NCBI GenBank assembly: GCA_964539745.1
Contig: CAZIJU010000001.1
Location: 1 to 64,000 of the forward strand
Source of the DNA: DSNY01 sp964539745
Lineage (GTDB): Bacteria > Pseudomonadota > Gammaproteobacteria > Burkholderiales > Burkholderiaceae_F
Length of the DNA stretch: 64,000 bases
Reading direction: 5' to 3'
Position 1 is the stretch's first letter; the number at the start of each line of letters is the position of its first letter. A program made the position numbers and the translations under genes. Under the pieces are notes generated by a model. It ran no database searches. It was not told the DNA's origin and was given only the letters and a program-made list of their open reading frames with translations. Positions 43,123 through 51,467 of this stretch are shown piece after piece.

Positions 43123-43616
43123 CACTGCGGCTCCTGTGCGACGGCGACCAGCTCGCGCTGCAGCGCGAGCACGCTGTCGAGGTACGCCGAGAAGGCCTGC
43201 TGCACGTCGCGCGTGCGCCGCTGCAGATCGAGCGCGCGCTGCGGATCGACGCCGGCCAGCTCCAGACCCGCGCGCTGCAACGCGCGCCAGACCTCGTCGG
43301 TCTCCGCGTGCGCATGTTCGCGCGTCAGCTCGAGCACTTCGGACGCGGTCGTCGAGCAGACGCGATACGCGCGCCACGAAAGCCGCCACGCCTGCATCGT
43401 CTGCTCGGCCTGCGCCTGCCAGGTGGGCGATCGAGAAGCGACGAGCAGCCTGCGCGCCGCCTGCCAGTTCAGCTCGGTGGTGCGCTGGACACCGGCGAGC
43501 AGCGCTTCCGCGAGCGCGCGCATCAGCGCGGCCGCCGCCGCGACCGGGTCGGCGGCAGCGCCGCGCCGGCGCACGCTGTGCGGCGCCGTTGCGAACGAGC
43601 GGACGATTGCGCTCAT
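43122..43616 (-). CDS. phasin-like helical protein
   Basis: This 164-residue, Ala/Glu/Arg-rich, all-helical protein lacks cysteine clusters or a signal peptide. Its heptad-like segments (ALMRALAEALLAGVQRTTELNWQAAR and ALQRAGLELAGVDPQRALDL) resemble phasins that coat PHB granules. It sits between adc and the patatin gene and overlaps both neighbours. The phasin assignment rests on composition and context. Confidence 0.7.
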   Translation of the reverse strand: MSAIVRSFATAPHSVRRRGAAADPVAAAAALMRALAEALLAGVQRTTELNWQAARRLLVASRSPTWQAQAEQTMQAWRLSWRAYRVCSTTASEVLELTREHAHAETDEVWRALQRAGLELAGVDPQRALDLQRRTRDVQQAFSAYLDSVLALQRELVAVAQEPQ

Positions 43617-44470
43617 GCGTAGGCCTCCTGCTGCAGCGCGCGCGGGCCGGTGCGCGCGAGTTGGCGCGGCGTCAGCCGGTCGACGGCCGACCCGCTGCGC
43701 CGCTGCACCGATGCGCGATCCGCGTGCGGCGCCACGTAGTCGACGAGCACGCGCGGCGCAGCGAGCGCCAGATCGGCGATGAAATGCACGCCGCCGAACA
43801 CTTCGCGTACCGGCAGCGGGCTCGCCGCGAGCGTCGGCAGATAGAGCTGAGCCGGTCCGGCCCAGGCGCCCTTGACTTCGATCTCGGTGGCCGCCGCACC
43901 GACGAGCTGCGCAAGCACGACACGCCCGTCGCCGTCGACGATACGCCGAAGCTGAACCTGCGTCCGCGCGAGCCGCAATGCGACGTCGCCGGTCGGGCAG
44001 GCGCGCAGCCGCTCGGCACCGCAGACGAAGTGCTGGTGCTTGTAGCCCATGCTGGCGACCGCCACGGCGCGGCCTTCGGCTTCGAGCACGCCGGTCAGCG
44101 TGTCGTGCACGATCAGCAGGCGCGAATGGCCGGCGCGGCGCGCGGCATCCCAGCGCTCGACCGCATCGGGCGCCTCGTCGATGAAAGTCCGCGCGACGAA
44201 CTCGACCGGCGTGCCGCGGAACCAGGCCGGGATCGCGATGCGTGACTGCACGTCGCTGCCGCGGCCATCCGCCCCGCGCACGGCGATGAATTCGAGCGAC
44301 ACCGCGTGCGAGCCGTCAGGCTTCAGCGGCTCGGGCAGCAGCGCACGGATCGCCGCCGGATCGCTGCGATAGGTGACGACGAGCTGCTCGCGCTCGACGA
44401 TGCGCCGCTGTGCGCCGCGTTCGCCGGCCGCGCGCCGCTGCCGGAGGTTCAGGATTTCCGCCAGGTCCAT
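43613..44470 (-). CDS. adc: acetoacetate decarboxylase family protein
   Basis: This 285-residue enzyme converts acetoacetate to acetone and CO2 through a Schiff-base lysine. The family pattern is visible: VTYRSDPAAIRALLPEPLKP, EFIAVRGADGRG, VASMGYKHQHFVCG (region of the catalytic lysine) and GAWAGPAQLYL. It lies 76 bases after bdh, overlaps the phasin-like gene by 4 bases, and fits a ketone-body/PHB operon. Confidence 0.88.
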   Translation of the reverse strand: MDLAEILNLRQRRAAGERGAQRRIVEREQLVVTYRSDPAAIRALLPEPLKPDGSHAVSLEFIAVRGADGRGSDVQSRIAIPAWFRGTPVEFVARTFIDEAPDAVERWDAARRAGHSRLLIVHDTLTGVLEAEGRAVAVASMGYKHQHFVCGAERLRACPTGDVALRLARTQVQLRRIVDGDGRVVLAQLVGAAATEIEVKGAWAGPAQLYLPTLAASPLPVREVFGGVHFIADLALAAPRVLVDYVAPHADRASVQRRSGSAVDRLTPRQLARTGPRALQQEAYA

Positions 44471-44546
44471 TTCTGTCTCCTCGGTTGGCCACGTTCGGCA
44501 GAGGCACCGGCTTTGCGCTCTCCCGTTGTCTGCGCAACGTGGCGCG

Positions 44547-45332
44547 TCAATGTGCCGTCCAGCCGCCTTCGATCGGCAGCACGGCGCCGGTGATCGACGC
44601 GGCGGCGTCGCTGGCGAGGAAGGTCGCGAACGCGGCGACCTGCTCGACCGTGACGAACTTCTTCGTCGGCTGCGCCGCGAGCAGCACGTTCTTGACGACC
44701 TCCTCTTCGCTGATGCCGCGCGCTTTCGCGGTGTCCGGGATCTGTTTCCGCACCAGCGGCGTCAGCACGTAGCCGGGGCAGATCGCGTTGACCGTGATGC
44801 CGGACTCGGCGACTTCGAGCGCGACGGTCTTCGTCAGGCCGGCCACACCGTGCTTGGCGGCGACGTACGCCGACTTGAACGGCGAAGCGACCAGCGCGTG
44901 CGCGGAGGCGACGTTGATGATCCGGCCCCAGCCGCGCTTCTTCATCGCCGGCAGCGCCGCGCGGATCGCGTGGAAGTTGCTCGACAGGTTGATCGCGAGG
45001 ATCGCGTCCCACTTCGCGACCGGAAAGTCGTCGACCGGTGCGACGTGCTGGATGCCGGCGTTGTTGACCAGGACGTCGACCGCGCCGAACGCCTCGACCG
45101 CGCGCGCGACCATCGCCGCGATCTGCTCGGGACGGCTCATGTCGGCACCGTCGTAGATCACCTTCACGCCGTGCCGCCGTGCCAGATCGTCGCGCAGCCG
45201 TTCGATTTCTTGCGCGTCGCCGAAGCCGTTGACGACGAGGTTCGCCCCCGCCGCGCCAAACGCCTCGGCGATGCCGAGCCCGATCCCGCTCGTCGATCCG
45301 GTGATCAACGCGGTTTTGCCGCTGAATCGCAT
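44547..45332 (-). CDS. bdhA: 3-hydroxybutyrate dehydrogenase
   Basis: This 261-residue short-chain dehydrogenase interconverts 3-hydroxybutyrate and acetoacetate with NAD. It has TGSTSGIGLGIA, LVNNAGIQHVAPVDDFP, the catalytic Ser in NVASAHALVASPFK, the Tyr-x3-Lys in YVAAKHG, and a C-terminal GAVLPIEGGWTAH. Residues HALVASPFKSAYVAAKHG are typical of BdhA. It heads the operon bdhA-adc-phasin-patatin on the minus strand. Confidence 0.94.
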   Translation of the reverse strand: MRFSGKTALITGSTSGIGLGIAEAFGAAGANLVVNGFGDAQEIERLRDDLARRHGVKVIYDGADMSRPEQIAAMVARAVEAFGAVDVLVNNAGIQHVAPVDDFPVAKWDAILAINLSSNFHAIRAALPAMKKRGWGRIINVASAHALVASPFKSAYVAAKHGVAGLTKTVALEVAESGITVNAICPGYVLTPLVRKQIPDTAKARGISEEEVVKNVLLAAQPTKKFVTVEQVAAFATFLASDAAASITGAVLPIEGGWTAH

Positions 45333-45478
45333 GATGTTCTCCCGCTGATCCGCAAGACGCCTTTGTCTTCGTTTCCTCTGCCCCGACCTGCCTCCTTCGT
45401 AGCGGCGAGGGTGAGGGGCCGTGCCGGTTCGTGACGCGTTAGTCCTGCGAGCGCCGCGAACCTTTCACGCGCGGCGAA

Positions 45479-45958
45479 CTATTTCGCCTGCACGCTCGAC
45501 GCGATCGAGGCGATCACGCCGCTCGCCGTTCTGAACGGCGCTTCGGCGGCGCCGCTGATGCCGTGGCGGCGCGCGATCCAGCCGAAGTCGGTGTAGGTCG
45601 CCCACACGTTGCCGTGCGCGTCTTCCTGTACGAGCAGCCGCACCGGCCAGTCGATCCCCGCTTCGGGACGGCCGTTGATGAACTGCGTGCCGAGCGGCGG
45701 GTTGCCGAAGACGAGCAGCGTCGAGCGGCGCAGCGGCAACTTCACGCCGGCGTCGGCGGCGAGCTTCGCCTGGTCGATCTCGTCGAAGAAGCGGATGCCC
45801 TTCGCTGCGATGTCCTGCTTGAGCCGCGCGATCGTCTCGTCGGTCGAATACGTGCTTTTCACGCGCACGATGCCGTCGTCGGTTTGCGCCAGTGCGGGCG
45901 CGGCCGCACCGACGGCGATGAGCAACGCGAAGGCTGATTGCGATATCTGTTGGATCAT
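45479..45958 (-). CDS. DUF302 exported protein
   Basis: This 159-residue protein has a signal peptide ending APALAQ and one DUF302 domain (STYSTDETIARLKQDIAAKGIRFFDEIDQAKLA, FGNPPLGTQFINGRPEAGIDWPVRLLV). It is periplasmic, of unknown biochemical role. It overlaps the DUF1622 gene by 4 bases. Confidence 0.9.
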   Translation of the reverse strand: MIQQISQSAFALLIAVGAAAPALAQTDDGIVRVKSTYSTDETIARLKQDIAAKGIRFFDEIDQAKLAADAGVKLPLRRSTLLVFGNPPLGTQFINGRPEAGIDWPVRLLVQEDAHGNVWATYTDFGWIARRHGISGAAEAPFRTASGVIASIASSVQAK

Positions 45959-46356
45959 GGCGTTCTCCGCAAGGTGGGTTGCTCCGGCGCGCTGCCGGAG
46001 GTCGATCGGACGGTTTCGGGCGTGGCGCGCTGCCACGGCCAGCGGCCTTCCAGCTCGAGCGCAAGGCTCCAGCTCAGAAACGTTCGGATCGCGACGATCA
46101 CCGCGAGCACCTGCACGCTCTGCATCGTCGGCGTGAACGCGACGGTGCGCACGATGTCGGCGGCGACCAGCACTTCGAGTCCGAGCAGGATCGCGCGGCC
46201 GAGGTCCTGCCGGTAGCGCTGCAGCCTGCCCGCCCGCTCGCCGGCTCCGGGCAGCACGCAGCGCGCGCTGGCGACGACGAGCCCGCCGATGATCAGCGCC
46301 ACGCCCGCGACTTCGGCCGCGGTGCCGGCGAATTCGATGAATGCGTGAACGCTCAT
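45955..46356 (-). CDS. DUF1622 membrane protein
   Basis: This 133-residue integral membrane protein has about three helices, including AGVALIIGGLVVASARCVL and AILLGLEVLVAADIVRTVAF, followed by VQVLAVIVAIRTFLSWSLALELEGRWPW. These match DUF1622. It is coupled to the DUF302 gene and lies 12 bases from the MFS gene, so the three are probably one operon. Confidence 0.9.
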   Translation of the reverse strand: MSVHAFIEFAGTAAEVAGVALIIGGLVVASARCVLPGAGERAGRLQRYRQDLGRAILLGLEVLVAADIVRTVAFTPTMQSVQVLAVIVAIRTFLSWSLALELEGRWPWQRATPETVRSTSGSAPEQPTLRRTP

Positions 46357-46368
46357 CGCCCGCTCCGC

Positions 46369-47622
46369 TCAAGCGACCGCCGGCCGTCGCTGCGGCTGCG
46401 GCAGCTTCAAGCGCAGTGCGAGCAGCGCGGCCGCCGCGATGGCGATCGCCAGCCCGACGACGACCGCACCCCAGCCGAGCCCGTCGAACACCTGGCCGAG
46501 CAGCGCGGCGCCGACCAGGCCGCCGAGGAAGTAGCTCGCCAGATAGATGCCGTTGGCCGACGCGCGATCGGTCGTCGCCGCGCGGCCGACGAAGCCGGTC
46601 GTCGTCGCCTGCGCGAAGAACGTCCCGACGGCGACCAGCACCATGCCGGCGAGCACCGCGGCCAGGTTCGGCAGCACGAGCAGCGGCAGCCCGAGCGCAG
46701 CGGTCGCGAGCCCCGCTGCCGCCGCGCGCCGCGCGCCGAAACGCTGCACCGCGCGGCCGGCAAGCGGCGTGGTGATCATCGACGGCACGAAGACGAAGTA
46801 GACGACGCCGAGCGCCATCGCGCCGAGCGCCAGCGGCGGCCGCACCAGCACGAAGTTCACGTAGGTGAAGGTGCCGAGGAAGACGAACAGGATCAGGAAG
46901 CCGAGCGCGAACGCCACCCGCAGCGCAGGGTTGACGAGATGCTCGCGCCAGACGGTCCACGGCGAACGCACCGCAGACATCGGCACCAGCACCGAAGGCG
47001 TCCGGCTCAGCGTGAACCAGACGAGCAGCGCGCCCGCGAGGTTCAGCAGCGCGAAGACGTAGAAGTTTCCGGCCAGGCCGAAGGCGTCGGCGAGCGCGGC
47101 CGACATCAGGCGCCCGAACAGGTTGCTCGCGACGTTGCCGGCGATGTACGCGGCGAACGCGGCCGCGACTTCCTGCGCGCTGCAATGCTCGGCGAGGTAC
47201 GCGAGCATCAGCGTGAAGGCCGCCGACATGCAAAGGCCCTGCGCGATGCGCAGCGCGGTGAAGGTCGCGAGGTCGGGGGCGGACGCGAGCAGCGCGGTCG
47301 GCACCGCAAGCAGCGCGAGACTCGCGAAGATGCCGATCCGGCGGTCGATATGGCGGCTGAAGTAGGCGACGACCAGCCCGGCGATCGCCATGCCGATCGT
47401 GCTCGCGTTGACCGCGAATCCCATCGCCGCCGGCGTCACGCGATAGTGCTGCACGAGCGAAGGCAGGATCGCCTGCGTCGCGAACAGATCGACCAGCGTC
47501 AGGAACGCGGTGAGCCCGATCAGCAGCCGGCGCGCGAGCGCCGTGGCGGGCGTATCGGGGGGCGCGCCGGGGATCGCGCAGACATCGGAAGCGGTGGGCA
47601 TCGGGCTTTCGTCGAATTGCAT
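46369..47622 (-). CDS. MFS transporter (YnfM-like)
   Basis: This 417-residue 12-helix permease of the YnfM/arabinose-efflux type has LVDLFATQAILPSLVQHYRVTPAAMGFAVNA in helix 1-2, a DRRIGIFASLALLAVPTALLA motif-A region, and EHCSAQEVAAAFAAYIAGNVASNLFGRL in helix 5. A second Met seven codons in is a possible start. The substrate is unknown; efflux of a small organic compound is likely. Confidence 0.9.
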   Translation of the reverse strand: MQFDESPMPTASDVCAIPGAPPDTPATALARRLLIGLTAFLTLVDLFATQAILPSLVQHYRVTPAAMGFAVNASTIGMAIAGLVVAYFSRHIDRRIGIFASLALLAVPTALLASAPDLATFTALRIAQGLCMSAAFTLMLAYLAEHCSAQEVAAAFAAYIAGNVASNLFGRLMSAALADAFGLAGNFYVFALLNLAGALLVWFTLSRTPSVLVPMSAVRSPWTVWREHLVNPALRVAFALGFLILFVFLGTFTYVNFVLVRPPLALGAMALGVVYFVFVPSMITTPLAGRAVQRFGARRAAAAGLATAALGLPLLVLPNLAAVLAGMVLVAVGTFFAQATTTGFVGRAATTDRASANGIYLASYFLGGLVGAALLGQVFDGLGWGAVVVGLAIAIAAAALLALRLKLPQPQRRPAVA

Positions 47623-47689
47623 CGGCGCTGTACGGCGGGCGCCGGTTTCACGGCGCCCGCCGCAGGACGCGGCGCGCGCGGCTGCGCCG

Positions 47690-48187
47690 TCACATCATGC
47701 GTTCGTTCTTCTTGTCGTCGCTGCGGAACAGATCGAACGCCCAGATCACGACCGGCGTCTTGCCGTGGTTCTGCCACCAGTGCGACGTGGGCGCCTTTTC
47801 GGCGGTGATCTCGCCCGCCCGATGCACGATCGGAACCGCGCAGGTGCTCGCGTACTCGGTGATCTCGCCGCTTGCGATCAGCAGCAGCGCCGGCCGATCG
47901 GAATGACTGTGCCACGGCACGATGCCGCCGGGCTGGATCTCGAGCTTGCGACCGCGGAACACGCGGCCCTTGACCATGACGCTCGGCTCGCTGGCCACGT
48001 CGAGCGTGTTGATCACCATGTCGGTCACGCCCTTGGCGGCGTGGCCGGCGTCCTTTTGGCCCTGACCGTCGCCAACGCGCTTGTCGGCCGGGCACTCGCC
48101 GGCCTGTGCGGCCGCGCCGAACGACAGTGCGCCCGCGACGAGGGCGCCGATCGCCGTACGGCGCCAGAGGCTGTGCTTGCTTTGCAT
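47690..48187 (-). CDS. exported cupin-domain protein
   Basis: This 165-residue protein has a signal peptide ending AAAQAG and one cupin barrel with metal-site motifs PGGIVPWHSHSDRPALLLIASGEITE and SHWWQNHGKTPVVIWAFDL. AAGGAGAAAC lies before the ATG at 48187. A Cys in the first strand and one near the second motif may matter. It is periplasmic and could bind a small ligand or metal. Confidence 0.85.
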   Translation of the reverse strand: MQSKHSLWRRTAIGALVAGALSFGAAAQAGECPADKRVGDGQGQKDAGHAAKGVTDMVINTLDVASEPSVMVKGRVFRGRKLEIQPGGIVPWHSHSDRPALLLIASGEITEYASTCAVPIVHRAGEITAEKAPTSHWWQNHGKTPVVIWAFDLFRSDDKKNERMM

Positions 48188-48518
48188 GAGGTTTCTCCTT
48201 CGTACGCTGTTTGCGCCGCAGCCGGCCGGCCGCGACATCGGGTCGCAGCGCCAGCCGGAAGGAGGCAAGCCTCGGCCCTGCGCGCGGCTTCGCCGCACGC
48301 TCGAAATCGGGGACCGCGGATTTGCTCCTGCGCGCTTTACGCCGATCGGGCCGGCGCTGCGTTGCTGCGTTGGTCAGGCAAGCGGCATGAATCTTTCATG
48401 CCGCATCCGCGCGATGCGTGCGGCGCGAAGGGCGTAAGAACGATGCTTGTCAGGCGACGCGGCCCCTCACCGCTTGGCGACACGAGGGGCGCGAGAACGG
48501 CCCGCGCGTTGCGCGCGG
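48188..48518. other. intergenic region, nothing recognised
   Basis: A region of 331 bases between two minus-strand genes. It contains small GC-rich inverted repeats but no convincing gene or terminator. Confidence 0.45.
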
Positions 48519-49619
48519 CTACGGGCGCACGTGCAAGTCGTCGCCGCCGAAGACAAGCGCCAGCGGCTCGATCAGCACCTGCTTCGCGCCGGCTTCGACG
48601 CGACCGGCGATCCATGCGTCCACGCCGCATTCGCGCGCGACCTGCACGGCCCGCTGCGCATCTGCAGCGGCGACGTACAGCGCAAAGCCCGCGCCCATGT
48701 TCAGATGGCCGTAGGCCTCGCGCGCGTCGATTCCCGCTTCGCGTTGGATGAGCCGCAGCACCGGCGGCACCGGCGGCAGCGTGTGGATGCGATAGGTGAA
48801 CGCACCCGGATGCCGCATCAGCTTGCGCCAGCCGTGGCCGGTCACGTTCGCGCAGTAGTGCGGCACGATGCCCGCAGCGGCGAGCGCTTCGGTCACCGGC
48901 GCATACAGCACGGTCGGCGCGAGCAGCGCTTCGCCGTACAGCGTGCCGTCGTCGAGCTTGGTCGCATAGCCTTCCGGCAGGCGTTCGGCCAGCTTGCGCG
49001 CGAGCGAGACGCCGTTGGCGTGGATGCCGTTCGAGGCGAGCAGCACGATCGCGTCGCCGGCGGCGAGCTTTTCACCGAGCGTCAGGCGCGTCTTCGGCCG
49101 CACGAGGCCGACGCACGAGGCCGCAAGGTCGATCCGCCCCGGCGCGACGACGCCCGCGAGCGCGGGCGTCTCTCCGCCACCCCACGCCACGCCGCACGCG
49201 TCGCACGCGGCTTTCCAGCCTTCGACGAGGTCGCGTGCACGCGCTTCGTCGGCGAACCAGTCGCTGCCGCCGGTGGCCCAGTAGGCGTGCACCGACACGG
49301 GGGTCGCGCCGACGGTCACGATGTCGTTGATCGCCATCGCGAGCGTGTCCTGCGCGATGCGGTCGTAGTACGTTCGACCGGTGATCGCGCGCATCGCGTC
49401 CGCCACCAGCGCCTTGGTACCGAGGCATTCGGTGATCGACGCCAGATAGAACTCGCCGCAGTCGACGACGTACGCCGATTCGCCGCGCGAGGCCGCGACC
49501 TCGGCGAGCCCGTGCCGCGCGAGGTTGCCCGCGGTCGCCGCCGCGGCGCGCTGCGCGAGGACTTTCAGCGGATCGATCTGCGCGTAGTCGACGCCGGATT
49601 GTTTGTAGTCGAGGGACAT
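48519..49619 (-). CDS. purM: AIR synthase (PurM-type), divergent
   Basis: This 366-residue protein of the phosphoribosylformylglycinamidine cyclo-ligase fold would make AIR in purine synthesis. Family features are present: MSLDYKQSGVDYAQIDP, ECLGTKALVADAM, MAINDIVTVGATPVSVHAYWATGG, GVAWGGGETPAL and ASNGIHANGVSLARKL. It differs clearly from the typical betaproteobacterial PurM, which has SYRDAGVDIDAGDALV, GTDGVGTKLKLA and GGETAEMPGMY. It occupies the usual purM position, divergent from the AI-2E gene, so it may still be the cell's PurM. Confidence 0.85.
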   Translation of the reverse strand: MSLDYKQSGVDYAQIDPLKVLAQRAAAATAGNLARHGLAEVAASRGESAYVVDCGEFYLASITECLGTKALVADAMRAITGRTYYDRIAQDTLAMAINDIVTVGATPVSVHAYWATGGSDWFADEARARDLVEGWKAACDACGVAWGGGETPALAGVVAPGRIDLAASCVGLVRPKTRLTLGEKLAAGDAIVLLASNGIHANGVSLARKLAERLPEGYATKLDDGTLYGEALLAPTVLYAPVTEALAAAGIVPHYCANVTGHGWRKLMRHPGAFTYRIHTLPPVPPVLRLIQREAGIDAREAYGHLNMGAGFALYVAAADAQRAVQVARECGVDAWIAGRVEAGAKQVLIEPLALVFGGDDLHVRP

Positions 49620-49730
49620 GTCGGATTGGGCATTGCGTTCGGATCGTGCCCGCTTGCCCGCGGCTCGCGCCTGTCGACGATCGAAGTTCGACGGCTAGAC
49701 TACGCGCCGTTTGCCCGCGGATTCTATTCG

Positions 49731-50798
49731 ATGAGCTTCTTCACCGCCGAGCGAGTGCAGACCGGAATGTGGGTCGTCGTCGGGCTTGCGCTGCTCGCGC
49801 TGCTTTACGTGCTCGCGCCGGTGCTGACGCCGTTCGCGGCTGCGGCGATCCTCGCGTACTTGCTGTCGCCCGGCGTGGACTGGCTCGCCGCGCACAAGGT
49901 GCCGCGCTGGGCCGCGGTGCTCGCGATGATCTTTTTTCTGGGTCTGATCCTGCTCGGCCTGCTGCTGATCCTGATCCCGGTGCTGAAGAAGGAACTCGCG
50001 CAATTGCAGGCGCAAATGCCCGCGCTCGTCGGCGCGCTGAACGACGCCGTCGCGCCGCGGCTGCAGCAGTGGTTCGGCATCGCGATCCGCTTCGATGCGC
50101 AGACATTGAAGGAACTGCTCGCCGAGCGCGTCGGCACGCAGCAGGATCTGATCGCGCGCATCTTCGCGCACGCGCGCGAGGGCGGCATCGCGCTGCTGGG
50201 CCTGATCGGAACGCTGTTCCTGGTGCCGATCGTGCTCTTCTACGCGCTGCTCGACTGGCACGAGTTCCGCCGCCGCGCCGAAGCGCTGATCCCGCGCCGC
50301 TGGCACGCGCAGACGGTCTCGATGCTCGGCGAAATCGACGGCCTGCTCGCGCAGTTCCTGCGCGGGCAGCTCACCGTGATGCTGGTGCTCGCCGCGTATT
50401 ACTCGGTCGCGCTGGCGATCGCGGGGTTCCAGACCGCGCTGCCGGTCGGCATCCTGACGGGGCTGCTGATCTTCATTCCGTACGTCGGCTTCGCGCTCGG
50501 ACTCGTGCTCGCGCTGCTGGCGGCGCTGCTGCAGTTCGGCAGCCTGTACGGCGTTGTCGCCGTCGCGGTGATCTACGGCATCGGGCAGGCGATCGAAAGC
50601 TTCTTCCTGACGCCGCGGCTCGTCGGCGAGCGTATCGGCCTGCATCCGATCGCGGTGATCTTCGCGCTGCTGGCGTTCGGCCAGGTGTTCGGCTTCTTCG
50701 GCGTGCTGCTCGCGCTGCCCGCCAGCGCCGCGCTGCTGGTCGCGCTGCGCCGGCTGAAGGACGCCTACCTCGCGAGCGACTTTTACCGCAAGGCATGA
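49731..50798 (+). CDS. AI-2E family transporter (PerM-like)
   Basis: This 355-residue inner-membrane protein has 7-8 helices, including YVLAPVLTPFAAAAILAYLLSPGVDWL near the start and the family motifs LRGQLTVMLVLAAYYSVALAIAGFQTALPVGILTGLLIFIPYVGF and SFFLTPRLVGERIGLHPI. It is of the PerM type, often next to purM and hda. It overlaps hda by 4 bases. Confidence 0.92.
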   Translation: MSFFTAERVQTGMWVVVGLALLALLYVLAPVLTPFAAAAILAYLLSPGVDWLAAHKVPRWAAVLAMIFFLGLILLGLLLILIPVLKKELAQLQAQMPALVGALNDAVAPRLQQWFGIAIRFDAQTLKELLAERVGTQQDLIARIFAHAREGGIALLGLIGTLFLVPIVLFYALLDWHEFRRRAEALIPRRWHAQTVSMLGEIDGLLAQFLRGQLTVMLVLAAYYSVALAIAGFQTALPVGILTGLLIFIPYVGFALGLVLALLAALLQFGSLYGVVAVAVIYGIGQAIESFFLTPRLVGERIGLHPIAVIFALLAFGQVFGFFGVLLALPASAALLVALRRLKDAYLASDFYRKA

Positions 50799-51442
50799 GC
50801 CAACTCGCGCTGGACCTGCTGCAGCCGCGCGAACCCACGCTCGACAACTTCGTCGCCGGGCGCAACGCGGAGGCGGTCGACGCGCTGCGCCGGCTCGCGC
50901 GCGGGGCGCTCGCCGAACGCATCGTCTATCTGTGGGGCGAGGACGGCAGCGGCCGCACGCATCTGCTCGCCGCGCTCGCACGCGCGCCGCGCGCTGCCTG
51001 GTGGTCGCCGCACACCGCGCCGGATTCGCCGGGACTGACGCTCGTCGACGACGTGCAGCGGCTCGACGCGGCCGCGCAGGTGGCGCTGTTCAACCGGCTG
51101 AACGCGGTCCGCGCGCGGGTGGACGCCGCTTGCGCCGTCGCCGGAGCGCTGCCGCCGGCGCAGCTCGCGCTGCGCGAAGATCTGCGTACGCGGCTGGCGT
51201 GGGGGCTGGTCTACCAGCTTCACGCGCTGAGCGACGCGGAGAAGGCGGCCGCGCTCGCTGCGCATGCCGCCACGCGCGGCGTTGCCGTGTCCGACGATCT
51301 GATCCCGTACATGCTGACGCACCTGCCGCGCGACCTGCGCACGCTGGTCGCCGCGCTCGACGCGCTCGACGCCTACGCGCTCGCGCGCCGCCGCGCGCTG
51401 ACCGTGCCGCTGCTGCGCGAATGGCTGGCGGGCGGCACGTAG
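50795..51442 (+). CDS. hda: DnaA regulatory inactivator Hda
   Basis: This 215-residue AAA+ DnaA paralogue promotes ATP hydrolysis by DnaA bound to the beta clamp. It begins with a clamp-binding-like QLALDL, followed by the P-loop WGEDGSGRTHLLAAL, Walker B LTLVDDVQ, and a sensor-II helix LRTLVAALDALDAYALA. The Arg replacing the usual P-loop Lys is common in Hda proteins. pcnB follows 25 bases downstream. Confidence 0.92.
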   Translation: MSQLALDLLQPREPTLDNFVAGRNAEAVDALRRLARGALAERIVYLWGEDGSGRTHLLAALARAPRAAWWSPHTAPDSPGLTLVDDVQRLDAAAQVALFNRLNAVRARVDAACAVAGALPPAQLALREDLRTRLAWGLVYQLHALSDAEKAAALAAHAATRGVAVSDDLIPYMLTHLPRDLRTLVAALDALDAYALARRRALTVPLLREWLAGGT

Positions 51443-51467
51443 AATCCGGCACGAACCACGACCATCG

